Shown: positions 11,149 through 22,337, counted from the first letter of the stretch. The stretch: DNA of 35,673 nt from Gnetum montanum (GCA_015680685.1 MNCI01033603.1:1-35673), one strand, 5' to 3'. Program-made: numbers and translations. Notes: generated by a model not told the origin, from the letters alone.

Positions 11149-11889
11149 TTGCATGGTCATACGAAGACATGTTGGGACTAGATCCAAGGTTAATTCAACA
11201 TAACATAATCTTAGACTCGCATATCAAAGCAATTAAGAAAAAAGCACGAAAATCAAACCAGAAATTGTGTTAGCAATGCGTGATGAGATCACCAAACTGT
11301 ATCAGGCTAGTTTCATACACACGGTTGATTACTCGGATTGGGTATCTAACATTGTAGTTTTCCCAAAGAAGACTAGAAGTATATGCATCTGTATAGACTT
11401 CTGAGAATTAAACAAAGCCACAATCAAGGATAACTTTCCACTACCAAGTATCAACCAACTAGTCGATACAACAGCTGGGCATGCGCTTCTATCCTTCATG
11501 GATGGCTTTTNGATGATATAGCTGTTAAGTCTATGAGATCAGAAGATCATTCAGAGGACCTAGAGTTAGTACTTAAAAGATGCTCTAAATACGACCTCCA
11601 GCTCAACCCAAAGAAGTGCGTATTTGGAGTCAAAACTCGATGCAAGCTGGGATTTGTGGTGTTAGAAATTGACATACGAGTAGACCTTCATAAGGTCAAA
11701 GTCATTGTCAAGTTAACGCCTCCCACAGATCTCAAGAAATTATGCGGGTTACAAGGACGATTACAGTTTATCAAGCAGTTCATCTCGAGATTAACAGATA
11801 AACTACACCCTATGCAACATCTCCTTAAGAAAGGTGTTAATTTCGAATGGATAGATGATTGCCAGCGTGCGTTTGACAACCTAAAATAA
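11149..11889 (+). pseudogene. Reverse transcriptase domain, core missing (element A)
   Basis: The fingers and palm start are clear: FAWSYEDMLGLDP, NIVVFPKKT, DF[stop]ELNKAT and LLSFMDGF. The sequence then jumps at the N at 11,511 straight to DDIAVKS, so the block holding SGYNQI and the aromatic-x of the YxDD box is gone. Against element C this is a loss of about 180 bp. The thumb and connection (LNPKKCVFGV, CGLQGRLQFI) continue to 11,889. The enzyme could not work as written. Whether the loss is real or an assembly fault is open because of the N. Confidence 0.85.
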
Positions 11890-12330
11890 GAACTTCAACG
11901 CTTGCCAACGGTATTCCCGCCACAAAGGGATCAGCCGTTCTACATTTACCTTGCGACCTCGGATGTAGCCTTAGCCGTATTACTCTATCAAAAGAGAAAC
12001 GATGGGTCAGAAGTACCCATCTACTACTTGAGTCATGTCCTATGTGCATACGAAACAAGGTACAATGAAGTAGAGTGTAATTGCCTAGCGTTAGTGTTTA
12101 TGCTAAATAAATGTAGGCATTATCTCTTCTGTAGCCAGGTCAACATTATCTATAAAAGTAACATCCTTAGGGCCATTACGCATAATCTATATGAAAGTAG
12201 TAAAATAGCTCATTGGAAAGCTATCATGGGTGAATTTGATCTGCATTACATTGGTCAATCTTCTACGAAAGGCCAAGCGATAGCTGACCAATTAATAACA
12301 TCACCTATTGATAGTCAGGCAACCATAGAG
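11890..12330 (+). pseudogene. First (gypsy-type) RNase H domain (element A)
   Basis: Recognised by PFYIYLATSDVALAVLLYQ, PIYYLSHVL, a Tyr-Asn-Glu-Val-Glu block, LALVFMLNKCRHYL and the closing HYIGQSSTKGQAIADQL. In Tat-type elements this domain is known to be degenerate because the second RNase H supplies the activity, and the acidic catalytic set is not clear here either. A TAA at 11,887 interrupts the join to RT. Confidence 0.75.
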
Positions 12331-12390
12331 CCTGAATTTCCAGATGAACATGTACATAGTTTAAGCCCTGTTTTAACAGGCCCCGAAGCA

Positions 12391-12831
12391 ACGTTATATT
12401 TTGACGGAGCTTGAACCGTTTGAGGCAGCAGTGCTACCACAATCATTATGCTATCACCTAAGGATGTGCATCTTCATGCTTACCGCTTGACCTTTCCCTG
12501 TACGAACAATGTGGCAGAGTACAAGGGACTCCTCAGGGGATTATTAACTGCCAGAGAACCTGATGTTCGACACCTAGCAATTAGGGGTGATTCGATGCTT
12601 GTTATAAATCAAATCACAGGAGTCTATGCCTGCAAGGCTGCACATTTACATCCCTACTGTGATATGGCTAAAGATCTTCTGAAGTGGTTCACAACCATCG
12701 ATGCCAAAGACGTGCCCCGAAATGATAACACATTGGTGGATGCACTGGCTACATTAGCCTTAAACGTGCCGTCGCACCTATTCGACACCTGTCCCACATT
12801 AATAATAGATTGTACTGGTCCTATCATCTAG
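12391..12831 (+). pseudogene. Second, archaeal-type RNase H domain (element A)
   Basis: The domain that defines the Tat lineage. It would degrade the RNA strand during reverse transcription. Visible motifs in order: YFDGA (Asp codon 12,403), NNVAEYKGLL (Glu 12,517), IRGDSMLVINQI (Asp 12,589) and LVDALATLAL (Asp 12,739). All four catalytic acids are present, but two TGA stops follow the first motif closely (12,412 and 12,421) and a TAG ends the open frame at 12,829. It sits directly between the first RNase H and the integrase. Confidence 0.85.
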
Positions 12832-12961
12832 GTGGCGCAAATATCTTCACTGCTCGAGGATAGAATGCCAGAGTGGTATGATCACATTAAAGCTTACCTC
12901 TTGCATGGCGAACCATCACATGAGTTAACACGTGTGCAGAAAGACGCTATTCGCAAGCAAG

Positions 12962-14115
12962 CTATGTAGTACGTTATCATAGGAGATAGTACCCTCTGTA
13001 AATGCTCTTTTGATGGAGTACTGCTTACTTGCGTTAACAAAGATCAGGCGCAACATATAGTCGGTGAAGTCCACGAGGGATTATGCGGAGGACACGTAGT
13101 GCCATGAGCCATGGCCTCTAAAATTTGTTGCTTAGGGTATTATTGGCCATACATGAAAAAATATTATCTTACAAAGGTCAAAACATGCGACACATGTCAA
13201 CGTTACGTGAATCTCATACACGTGTCGCCTACAGAACTACATACGACTTAGATCACATGGCCCTTCCAACGATGGGGACTAGACATCATCAGGCCCATCA
13301 CACCAAAGTCTTCCATAGGGCATAGCTTCATCATCACAACTACTAAGTACTTCACAAAGTGGGTGGAAGCCATCCCTTTACAGAAGATCACATCTCAACA
13401 GGTCTATCATTTCATCTTGGACAATATTGTAACCAGATTTGGCCTCCCAATGACTATCATGACCGACAATGGGCCACAGTTTAGTAGTCTGAAAACCAAA
13501 TCTTTTTGTGAAAATCTTGGCATCAAACAGTCTTTTTCCTCGCCTTACTACCCATAAGCGAATGGTCAAGCTAAAGCAACAAATAAAGTCATTATCAATT
13601 TACTCAAGAAAATGCTCGACAACAACAAGAGACGGTGGCAAGAAAAGATCCTTTATGTGCTATGGATGTATCGTACCACATGTAGAACAGCTATAGAAAG
13701 TACACCCTATAACCTAGTCTATGGATCCGAGGTGGTGCTGCCCCTCAAATTACAAGTTCCTTCTCTGTGGATGGTCCTCTCCACAATTATAAATGAAGCT
13801 CAATGCACCGAGTCTCGGATCATGGATTTGGATTCAGTAGAGGAGAAGTGAATACAGATGCTTGATACCATTGAAAAGTATCAAGATAAGCAGAGGCAAA
13901 AGCACTATCACAATCTTCAACAACGTCCTATCAAGAAGGGAGATTTGGTTCTCAAGGCCGTTCACGAACCAGTAGGCAAATTCTCTGCAAAGTGGGAGGG
14001 CCTTTTCTTGGTGGCTGATGTATATGGCAATGGCGCATTCAAGCTAGAAGATATCAACGACAACGAGTTACCGAATCCTATAAATCATATATATCTAAAG
14101 CGGTACTACATCTAA
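12962..14115 (+). pseudogene. Integrase domain, catalytic Glu replaced by Lys (element A)
   Basis: The N-terminal zinc-binding part shows HEGLCGGH and later CDTCQ. The catalytic core shows GLDII (Asp 13,282) and TDNGPQFSS (Asp 13,465). Thirty-five residues later, where the DDE Glu belongs, the codon at 13,573 is AAA (Lys), in the sequence NGQAKATNK. Element C keeps Glu there. The C-terminal part has GDLVLK, KWEGLFLV and LKRYY, typical of gypsy integrase ends. Stops include TGA at 13,105 and TAA at 13,555. Confidence 0.87.
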
Positions 14116-14146
14116 GTGCATATCCAGTGTTAGCATCAGGCATGGC

Positions 14147-14706
14147 AATAATCGTCTGCTACAACGCTAAACTGGCAACAATCATCCGCTACGATGGTAA
14201 AATGGCACTCTCTTCACGCATCCACCACGATGCTAAACTGGCCCTGATCGTCCACTATGACGTAAAAATAGCATTCCCTCCATGCGTCTGCCACGACGCT
14301 AAACTGGCAACAATCGTCTACCACGACGTAAAACTAGCAAGTTGTAACCATCCGCTACGATGTAAAACTGGTAGTGTTGTATAGGTCCACCAAGACGAAA
14401 AACTAGCAATTTTTGCATGCGTCCGCCACGACGCTAAACTAGTACCGGCTGTCTGCCAAGACATAAAACTGGCACAGGTAAGTAGTCGTCTACTGAGATG
14501 TGAAACCGACATAGATTTGTCCTTGGGCCATGACATGAAATTGGCATCCACAGCACGGTCTGCTGAGACCATAAATCAGCTCTACCACCGTCTGCTACGA
14601 CGTCAAACTAGCATTTTTCGGTCTTCCCAGACTTGAAACTGGGACCATGGTCTATTGAGACTTAAAACCAGCAACAACAGTCTACCAGGACTTAAAACTG
14701 GGACTT
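14147..14706 (+). repeat. Tandem repeat array after integrase (element A)
   Basis: About fifteen units of roughly 29-37 bp, each carrying GTCYGCYACGACG followed by TAAAACTGGCA or a variant. The units differ a lot in their spacers. The array starts just after the integrase stop. Element C has the counterpart in the same place with a strict 30-bp step. This matches the variable 3' untranslated region with subrepeats known in Tat elements. Short ORFs across it are repeat shadows. Confidence 0.88.
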
Positions 14707-15912
14707 ATAGGCTGCCATCATGCAAATCAAGCGATCATAATCGTCTTTGTGCAGCTGCAAAACAAATGGGGTGGGGTACTGGGACAGTCCCAGCCCCACT
14801 ACCTCACCGACATTCTGCTGATTCCTCAGATGTGCTAAAAGGCATACTACTGACCCCTCGGAGATGTTGTCATTGCACCCATTTAGGCGGTGGCACCTCA
14901 GAGAGGTTAGTTTCATCGTTCGGAGCCCCAAAGAGGTTCTCATCAGCCTCGACTTTGGGGATGCTCACTCATCATCACTATCAGGCTCTAGCTTCAAAGA
15001 TTCACCTAGCTAGTTCTTTGTTTAACCAGTCGGGTGCGATGAGTTTGATAATCTTTGACGACGATATGCTGGGCTGAGCGTCAATGGTGAAGACCCTGGC
15101 CTCATGCTACAATTCTTCCTTCATGGCCCGCTCACTCTGTCTCGCTCGAAACGGTACTTGTTTCAACAACCTCTCTGGTAATTCGACCAATTAATGGTGC
15201 CCTCTATTTTCTTCTTTCGTTACAGGTTACTTTCTACGAGAATGTCGTTCAAAGGCGCGTTCATCGGAGCGGTGAAATACAGACGGCGTTTTGAGATGAC
15301 CACTTAAGTTAGCCTGTCCACTCAGGAGTGCATCCCTATTTTTCCTCATAATCCTGCCTCTAACTCTTACTTCCTTGCATCTCCACCATCTGCTTCCCTT
15401 ATGCAAAATGTACATACGCAGCATACGCTTTCTGCATTTGCATTACAATCAAGTCCTTGAACCGGCGTAACGCAACTCACCTGTTGGACGCCAAAAAAAA
15501 CGTGGGTCGGAAAAATGGATGAAACACAACACATCCAGGCTGTGCAGATGCAACAAAATTTGTCTAAGCAAGCCCCTTCATCTGCAAAATGATGGCACAA
15601 CTCCATGCAAATGCAATCGCAGGAGAAGGCCTAAGTACTTATGCGTGAAAAAGAACTATATTCACACATTTGCGTCTTCCCTGAACCTCATTTGAGTTTT
15701 CCCCGAACCTCACTTGCATCTTCCCTGAACCTTTTTCCTCTTACCTCTGTAAAAATTCCTTCCCATACCCTTCTCTCCTCTATTTCCCTCATTTCTGCAC
15801 TTCTGCTTTGACAAGGTGACACTTGAGTAACCATTGATGAATGTTGTTGGTACTTTTACCCATATGGTGTTATGTATTCTTTGTCAACGTCTTTCGGGCA
15901 AGCCCTCTAAAT
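14707..15912 (+). other. 3' untranslated region of element A
   Basis: No gene is supported here. Parts are alignable by eye with the matching stretch of element C, for example ATGGGGTGGG near 14,766 and a block just before the polypurine tract. At 15,677-15,735 there are three diverged copies of a 23-24 bp unit (CCTGAACCTCA and variants), followed by a C/T-rich stretch to about 15,800. Confidence 0.6.
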
Positions 15913-15931
15913 GTCAACAAAGAGGGGCCAT
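15913..15931 (+). other. Polypurine tract of element A
   Basis: CAACAAAGAGGGGCCAT lies directly before the TG of the 3' LTR at 15,932. It would prime plus-strand DNA synthesis. Element C has CAACAAAGAGGGGTCAT at the same place on its minus strand (28,004-27,988), so the site and the LTR start support each other. Confidence 0.85.
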
Positions 15932-15991
15932 TGAAACACCGTAGAAATTACGAATCGACCTCAGGTGAAGATTCACGATTCGGGTGAAGGT
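15932..15991 (+). repeat. 3' LTR stub of element A
   Basis: About 60 bp match the start of the 5' LTR (136-196) with roughly nine differences, all transitions. The match then ends and the sequence continues as the gag N-terminal region of element B. The remaining 1.5 kb of LTR is absent. Confidence 0.85.
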
Positions 15992-18900
15992 TTCATGGCC
16001 TCTTCTATGCCTACATCACAACTACATATAAGCCCTATTTCCATGGCCTCTTCTATGCCAATTCCACCATTAGTAGTAGCCCCAACCTCAATTGCATGGT
16101 GGCCAGTGACATCCTTTTCTATCATCCAAATGCCTTAGGTATCACAGTATGTACCACCTCAAATGTATCAAGCCTCACATATGGTGCAACCAACCATGAG
16201 GCTATATACTTCTTTGGCAACAAGGTAGGTAATCATTCCCATAGCATCACCAATGGTGGTCACTGTAGCAACACCACTCGTAGGATTGTGGGTAGCCCAG
16301 ATGGCACCACCAATGGGAGTGTCTTTGACAACACCCCCAATGGGACCAATGGCTACATAGATAGCACCACCAATGATGCCTATGCTAGCAATACCACTAG
16401 AAATCCAACTCATGCAAACTTCTATAGCATCCCTAGGTCTAGACCAAGCCTTTCGGCTCATTTAGACCCTCACTGATGAAGTTAAGCGACTTAAAGCTAC
16501 TGGCTTTGAAACAGTCCAAGTAATGGACTTTTATCATGATGACCCAATTAGCCTAGTTGTTCCTTCTCTTATGTTCCCTCCTGGGGTACAACTCCCTAGT
16601 TCACAAAATACAATGAAGAGGATGATCCGAATGCCCATCTAGTTACTTGTAGATCCAAGTCCTTATTACTACAACCATGGCCACATGCAATCATCCGTAT
16701 TTTCACAATGTCCTTGACTGGCAAAGCTTTGGACTGGTATTACACACTTCCTCATGCATCTATTTTAACATTAGAAGAATTGTTAAGTCAGTTTGTCACT
16801 CACTTCAAGTATAACTTGAAGCTAGAGGTCACCTTAGATCAGCTGATGAATGTCAAGTAAGAACTGTTATAATTTGTCTAGAAATTCATACAGCACTGAA
16901 GCATTGCCTTAACTAAAATTCATGAACCAATTGTGGAAGCCCATTTACTTGCTATTTTCAAGGGTTCTTTGAATGAATTTATTAAGTCTAAGCTATATTA
17001 TTTATAATCATGCTCTCTTAGCTAGGCTTTTTCATAAATAAAAAGTATACAAAATGTAGCAGAAGCTAGTAAAGACCCAACCTATGTAGCTTACAAAAAT
17101 GAGCATGTGAAAAAAGAAAAGGAAAAGGGCAAGGCCGTAACGACCACTATGGCCACTGTAGCTAATGAAACTAAGCCCAATAACAACAAGTAGGCAACCA
17201 AAATGCCTAAGCCCATCACCACTACCACTAAAATGCTAAGCTCTAGCAATGTGGGTGCTAGCCAACCCCTAGCACCAATGGTCATGGCACAAACTCTACC
17301 AAGGCCAAACTTTGAGCATAAGGATCACTCTAAATACACCCCATTGCTGATTAATTTTTTGAAGCTATTGGACCAATTGTTGAATGCTGGGAGTATTCAA
17401 TTTAAGAAAATGTTAGAGGAGGCCTATAAGCATCATGAGAGATATTGTGAAATCCTTTGAGAACCCTTTGTAGCCATGCTTAACAAGTCTCCTATGCCTA
17501 AAAATTTTAGGCTTGAACATTTATGTAACTACCACTAGTGGTGTGGTCATGACACTTACTATTTCCTAGCATTAAAAGATAACATCCAACGTATGATTGA
17601 TCAAGGTAAGTTGGTTCTTGAAAAAACTAGTCCTATCCAGCTAGAAAACTAGTCAATGAATGTTTACAAAGACCTATTGAATGCTAATAATGTAGGCTAC
17701 ACTATTAATGTTATTAGCATTGATGATAGTATAGAATCTACACATAAGCCATTTGTGGTTCATGCACCTTCTCAAGGTACTGTAGCTTAAGTGACATCTA
17801 GGCCACAACCTCCTTTTGTTATTAAGAGGCCGCCATAGGGGCCCGAGACCCCTTTTTTAATTAAGGCCCCTCAACTTGTTGTTGCAACAATGTAGGCACC
17901 TTTTTTTTATAATTGTACCAAAGCATACAAACTCACCACTTGCCCAGAGTTTGGTGGTTGGAACTGCATCACAACCCCCTCACCTAAGAAAATGTGATAA
18001 GCACCTAGTGGATAAGATGACTAGAGAATGTACTACGCTAGGCCCCCCTAAGTCCATCCCTTTATCAACAATTCCCATGACCTCACAATTTCAAGATAAA
18101 ATAGAAATGCATTCACAACAAGCAACTACTAAGGCTCAAAAGTCTTCTACTCAACCAAAAGCCAAGTCCTCTTTTCTTTAAGGAATTCATCTCTTAGGGC
18201 ACATGGAGGAAGTAAAAACTACAAAACTACTTGGAGTTGGGCAAGACTTTCTAGACACCCTTACATAAGTTAAATAAGCTTTAAAAAATATAACATTAAG
18301 ATTGTACGATTTAATAATGACCTCCATAGCACACCATGAAGCCTTGATCCACATGTTGACATCCATACTTATTAAAGAAGACATTCCTACAAAGGAAACA
18401 ACCATTCATGTTGTTATGCTTCCATCTACGGCTAAAGAAACATAGGCAACTCACTTGACTTTCCAAGATAAAGCTATTAAAGCTAATTCTAAAAAGGGTT
18501 AGGTAACCACTACCCCTATGTTCATAACAATTCGAGTGGGTCAATACAAGATTCATAGGGTGCACGTTAACGACGAAGCCGCAACCAATGTGATCATATT
18601 TTCTGTTGTTGATAAGCTAGGCCTAGTGGACCAGATCAATCCCATGACAACTTCTTATCTAAAGTCCTTCAACAGGACATGTGTTGTGGGCAAAGGGACT
18701 ATCATTGTCAACTTTGTAGTAGGGGATCAGTTCCCCACTAGTGCAAAATTCATTGTGGTGGAGGAGATCCCTAGGTTTAATTTGATCTTGGGAAGATCTT
18801 AGTTAGCCCAACTAAGGGCTGTCTCTTCGTCAATACACCAATAGATCCATCTACCATATGTAGGTAGAGAAGTGGTGATCTTCAACAATGATGTAGCCCC

Positions 18901-19154
18901 TTAGGCTATAAACAACATAAACATAGAGCAAGGGTCAGAGATAGAAATCTTTGAAGGTGTCACCTGTCCACATTGAAACCCAACGTTGCCCCACTAATAA
19001 GCCCGATAAAATTGACAACCTACATAAACAAACTATATGGGTAGAGTTTCCTTTCTCAACAACCAATGATAACTTAGAAGAATATAACTTTAACTTCTCT
19101 AGGCCATACTCCTTGCCTAACCCACATCGAGTTAGGAAGCAATTACATGATTAG
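15992..19154 (+). pseudogene. gag-pro: Element B gag-protease, 5'-truncated and broken
   Basis: Related to the gag-protease of element A over its whole length but missing LTR, leader and the gag start. A Pro/Met-rich N-terminal part runs from about 16,000, then the peptide LGLDQAF at about 16,440 and MDFYHDDPIS at about 16,525, matching A at 3,055-3,170. The gag core continues to about 17,010. The zinc-knuckle region at about 17,520-17,570 reads CNYH, stop, WCGHDT, and the last Cys is replaced by Phe. The protease at about 18,518-18,880 keeps LILGRS but has VNDEAA where A has VDNGAA, so the catalytic Asp position is lost. No pol follows on this strand. There are many stops, mostly TAG and TAA. 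Confidence 0.85.
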
Positions 19155-19898
19155 GACATGACCCTATTTTACTTCTCTGAATCTTTTGCTTTTTGTTGGT
19201 GACTGTTTGGGACACGATCACCAACGAGTGTCCTCGAATAGGATTTAGGTGCTTTCTAGTTCCTGGAAACACCAAGGCCCAAATACCTCCAAATAGACTT
19301 AGTAGTTAATGTGAGTATGTGTGTGTGTTGTTGTGGTGTGCAGTTGTGAAATATGAAATGATTGCGTTATGTGTAAACTACAAATGACATATCTTAAAGA
19401 GATTTAGCCAACTTTGCCAAGTACTGTGAGTTTTTGAGAGTTCTTATTTTGTTCAATTGCCTAGTCTACGCGATCCTTATAATACATACTTGTAACAAAT
19501 AAAATTTTACAAAAAAAATTTGAGCACAACTCTATGAATCTACTTCTAATTTTCCCCAGAGAAAGAGATAGTTCCATAAGAAAACTAGAAATAGAGCAAG
19601 ATTCAATGGAAATAGACAGAAAAGAAAGCAGATTTGTGTTCAGACCTCAAATATTTAAATAAGAAAAAATGATACGAGTAAACACTTCACAATATATCTA
19701 TCCCAAATTCAATATCTATGAATTGTTCAAACTTCTAAGGCTCAAATAAGCAATTTCTTCAAGACAATCCTACTATGCTACCAAAAATTACTACGTAAAC
19801 TACCACGTACGAGACTCCATTTTGGCTAGATAATGGATGTCAACAATTTCATTCAACAGAACCTTCAAAAGACTTGACAATTTCTGATTGAAATACTA
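19155..19898. other. Unassigned DNA after element B protease
   Basis: I see no gene. There is a GT-rich run near 19,316-19,343 (GTGTGTGTGTTGTTGTGGTG) and A-rich sequence near 19,500. By position this would be the start of the region between protease and RT of element B. Confidence 0.6.
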
Positions 19899-20635
19899 NN
19901 NNNNNNNNNNNNNNNNNNNNNNNNNNNNNNNNNNNNNNNNNNNNNNNNNNNNNNNNNNNNNNNNNNNNNNNNNNNNNNNNNNNNNNNNNNNNNNNNNNNN
20001 NNNNNNNNNNNNNNNNNNNNNNNNNNNNNNNNNNNNNNNNNNNNNNNNNNNNNNNNNNNNNNNNNNNNNNNNNNNNNNNNNNNNNNNNNNNNNNNNNNNN
20101 NNNNNNNNNNNNNNNNNNNNNNNNNNNNNNNNNNNNNNNNNNNNNNNNNNNNNNNNNNNNNNNNNNNNNNNNNNNNNNNNNNNNNNNNNNNNNNNNNNNN
20201 NNNNNNNNNNNNNNNNNNNNNNNNNNNNNNNNNNNNNNNNNNNNNNNNNNNNNNNNNNNNNNNNNNNNNNNNNNNNNNNNNNNNNNNNNNNNNNNNNNNN
20301 NNNNNNNNNNNNNNNNNNNNNNNNNNNNNNNNNNNNNNNNNNNNNNNNNNNNNNNNNNNNNNNNNNNNNNNNNNNNNNNNNNNNNNNNNNNNNNNNNNNN
20401 NNNNNNNNNNNNNNNNNNNNNNNNNNNNNNNNNNNNNNNNNNNNNNNNNNNNNNNNNNNNNNNNNNNNNNNNNNNNNNNNNNNNNNNNNNNNNNNNNNNN
20501 NNNNNNNNNNNNNNNNNNNNNNNNNNNNNNNNNNNNNNNNNNNNNNNNNNNNNNNNNNNNNNNNNNNNNNNNNNNNNNNNNNNNNNNNNNNNNNNNNNNN
20601 NNNNNNNNNNNNNNNNNNNNNNNNNNNNNNNNNNN
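19899..20635. other. Assembly gap (737 N)
   Basis: An unbroken run of N. The open frame that spans it is meaningless. Confidence 0.99.
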
Positions 20636-21990
20636 AAAAATAATGTTTTGAAGCCTTGGAATAATTAAATTAAAAGGTAATTCTATAACTAGGGCTTCAC
20701 ACTATTAGCGTATGTGACATTGTGACATTGTTGAATTAATCACCAGACCATTTAAAATTTTATTCTTGATGAACTACAACTTTGATTTATCGGCATTGGC
20801 CCAAAATATCTCTTGACACCTGTCTTAGTGTGTCTTTATGTCTTTGTTGCCACGTTCAGTGGACTGGTATGCGATATTGAATGCATCAGCGTTGGGCATG
20901 GCTACTGTTTCGGGAAATTTTAGATTGTAGGTTCACCATTACGAAGTTTTCTCTAGAAGTAGTTAACGTAGCAACCAAAATGTATTCCCATGTGTTGCCA
21001 ATGAAATTCGTAAGAAAGCATAGTGGCTAGTAGGGTTTGATGATGAAATCACTCCTCAGCTGCTAACATGGACTGCCATGTAGAACAAGAGTTTACTGAT
21101 GCAATGGTAGTGTTGGAGAAGAGGGTGGTTTGAAGATGAAGATGCCCTGATATTATCATGTAAATTTGATAATGAGACTAGGGTTTGAATGAAACACGAT
21201 TTTGTTTCTACATGTGGACGAGGGTTTCAATTTTTTTTCTGTTACCGTGTCCATGGAAAAGGGGTTTTTGTCCCTTAGGGACTTGGCCATGGCCATGGTG
21301 ATGGTGATTTTCGTGGTGCCTGTCTGTGTCATGATAAGCACTGCACGGTTGATGGTTTGCACTCCCATTGCTCTGGTGAAAACACAATTTTTCTGGAATG
21401 CGACGATTAGGAATAGACTGAAAGCTTATTTGCATCTCCATTGAAACCCATTAATCATCCGCATTATTTGCATATCCTTCGCCTGCAACTACACAATCTT
21501 CAGGATGATGGAGGCGTTGCTGATTTTTATTTTTATTTTCCAATTTTTGCAAGGCAGGAATGGTTGCTGAGAATTAGAGTTTCAAATGTTATCTTAGGGC
21601 CAAATATAAAAATGAGCTTAACAATAGGGATTTTTAATTTGGGACCTTTCCAAAAAAATTTCTTTTAGAGCACGTTCTTCACCGATGCCTTTCAAGTAAA
21701 TAATATAATTCCTTATTTGCTATTGTACTATCTTCCAATCTCCAATAAGGAATAATCTGGCACTTTAATTCTGTATCAAGAAGGCCTCAACAACATTTTA
21801 TTTAATACCCATCAACCCATAACCTTGAAGCTACATACATCTAAATGTTTAAACATACGATGTTCCAATTTTGGATAAGATAGTTCTACTGTTCCATGAA
21901 ATGGCCAAATGTGCCAACACTTTTAACATTTTTCCTTGTACAAGCTTCAATTTTGCATTGTGTTTACCTTTTGTATTAATTAAACTAGCT
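20636..21990. other. Unassigned DNA between gap and repeat array
   Basis: No gene can be supported. A Met/Val-rich open frame at 21,202-21,444 (+) has a hydrophobic stretch, but it has no recognisable motif and overlaps an opposite frame of equal length. It may hold remains of the element B interval. Confidence 0.5.
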
Positions 21991-22337
21991 ATGGAAAAAA
22001 ATGGCCTAAAACTAACTATGGCCCAAAATGGCCTTAAACTAGCCACGACCCAAAATGGCCTTAAACTAACTATGGCCCAAAATGGCCTTAAACTAGCTAT
22101 GGCTCGGAATGGCCTTAAATTATCTCATGGCTCGCCAAGGCCTAAAACTGGTAGCCCACTTTGTATTAACTACCCATGGCCAAAAATGGCCTTAAACTAG
22201 CCACAGCCTAAAATGACCTTAGACAAGCCATGACCCGAAATGGCCTTAAACTATCCATGGCCTGAAATTGCCTTAAACAAGCTACAACCTGAAATAGCCT
22301 TAAACTAACTACAACCCGAAATGGCCTTAAACTATAA
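21991..22337 (+). repeat. 27-bp tandem repeat array (element B side)
   Basis: Units start at 22,020, 22,047, 22,074 and 22,101 at an exact 27-bp step, with more diverged units to 22,337. The unit reads GGCCCAAAATGGCC then TTAAACTAR. It is the same family, same step and same strand as the array at 5,977-6,142. Because 27 is a multiple of three, the + frame gives a 9-residue repeat (NGLKLTMAQ), which is a by-product. Confidence 0.9.

Larger units (their letters stand above)
10818..14115 (+). pseudogene. pol: Element A pol, broken (RT, RNase H, archaeal RNase H, integrase)
   Basis: The polyprotein that copies and inserts the element. It begins right after the probable 3' splice site with a linker containing PLTLTGP, then FAWSYEDMLGLDP, the usual entry to a gypsy RT. 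The reading frame changes near 11,257 and again at the single N at 11,511, where the RT core is missing. After that one frame carries RNase H, archaeal RNase H and integrase to the stop after LKRYYI at 14,113. Stops inside include TGA at 11,402 (an Arg CGA in the family motif DFRELNK) and TAA at 13,555 (a Gln CAA in PQANGQ). Element C has the same order on the other strand. Confidence 0.88.
136..15991 (+). mobile_element. Element A: decayed Tat-like Ty3/gypsy LTR retrotransposon
   Basis: This is a large LTR retrotransposon read on the + strand in the order LTR, gag, protease, intervening region with an antisense gene, RT, RNase H, archaeal RNase H, integrase, repeat array, polypurine tract, LTR stub. 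The limits are set by the same TG-starting sequence (TGAAACACCGTAG) at 136 and at 15,932, the second copy directly after a polypurine tract. The order RT-RNase H-integrase is that of Ty3/gypsy, and the added archaeal-type RNase H is the mark of the plant Tat lineage. The 3' LTR is cut off after about 60 bp, so its true right end is lost. No target-site duplication can be checked. Many stops and frameshifts show that it cannot move by itself. Confidence 0.88.

Noticed and set aside
14655-15077. 140-codon + frame in the 3' region of element A
   Set aside because: It starts within the repeat array, and the counterpart in element C has no matching frame. Taken as chance.
16096-16476. 126-codon + frame in element B
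   Set aside because: The alignment with element A shows that the gag frame here is another one, which leads into LGLDQAF. This open frame is a shadow.
19888-20643. 251-codon frame across the N run
   Set aside because: Made almost wholly of N.
21202-21444. 80-codon + frame with hydrophobic stretch
   Set aside because: No motif, and an opposite-strand frame of almost the same length overlaps it. Next to an assembly gap nothing more can be said.
21871-22200. Open frame with a 9-residue repeat (NGLKLTMAQ)
   Set aside because: It is the translation of the 27-bp DNA array. The step being a multiple of three keeps any frame open.
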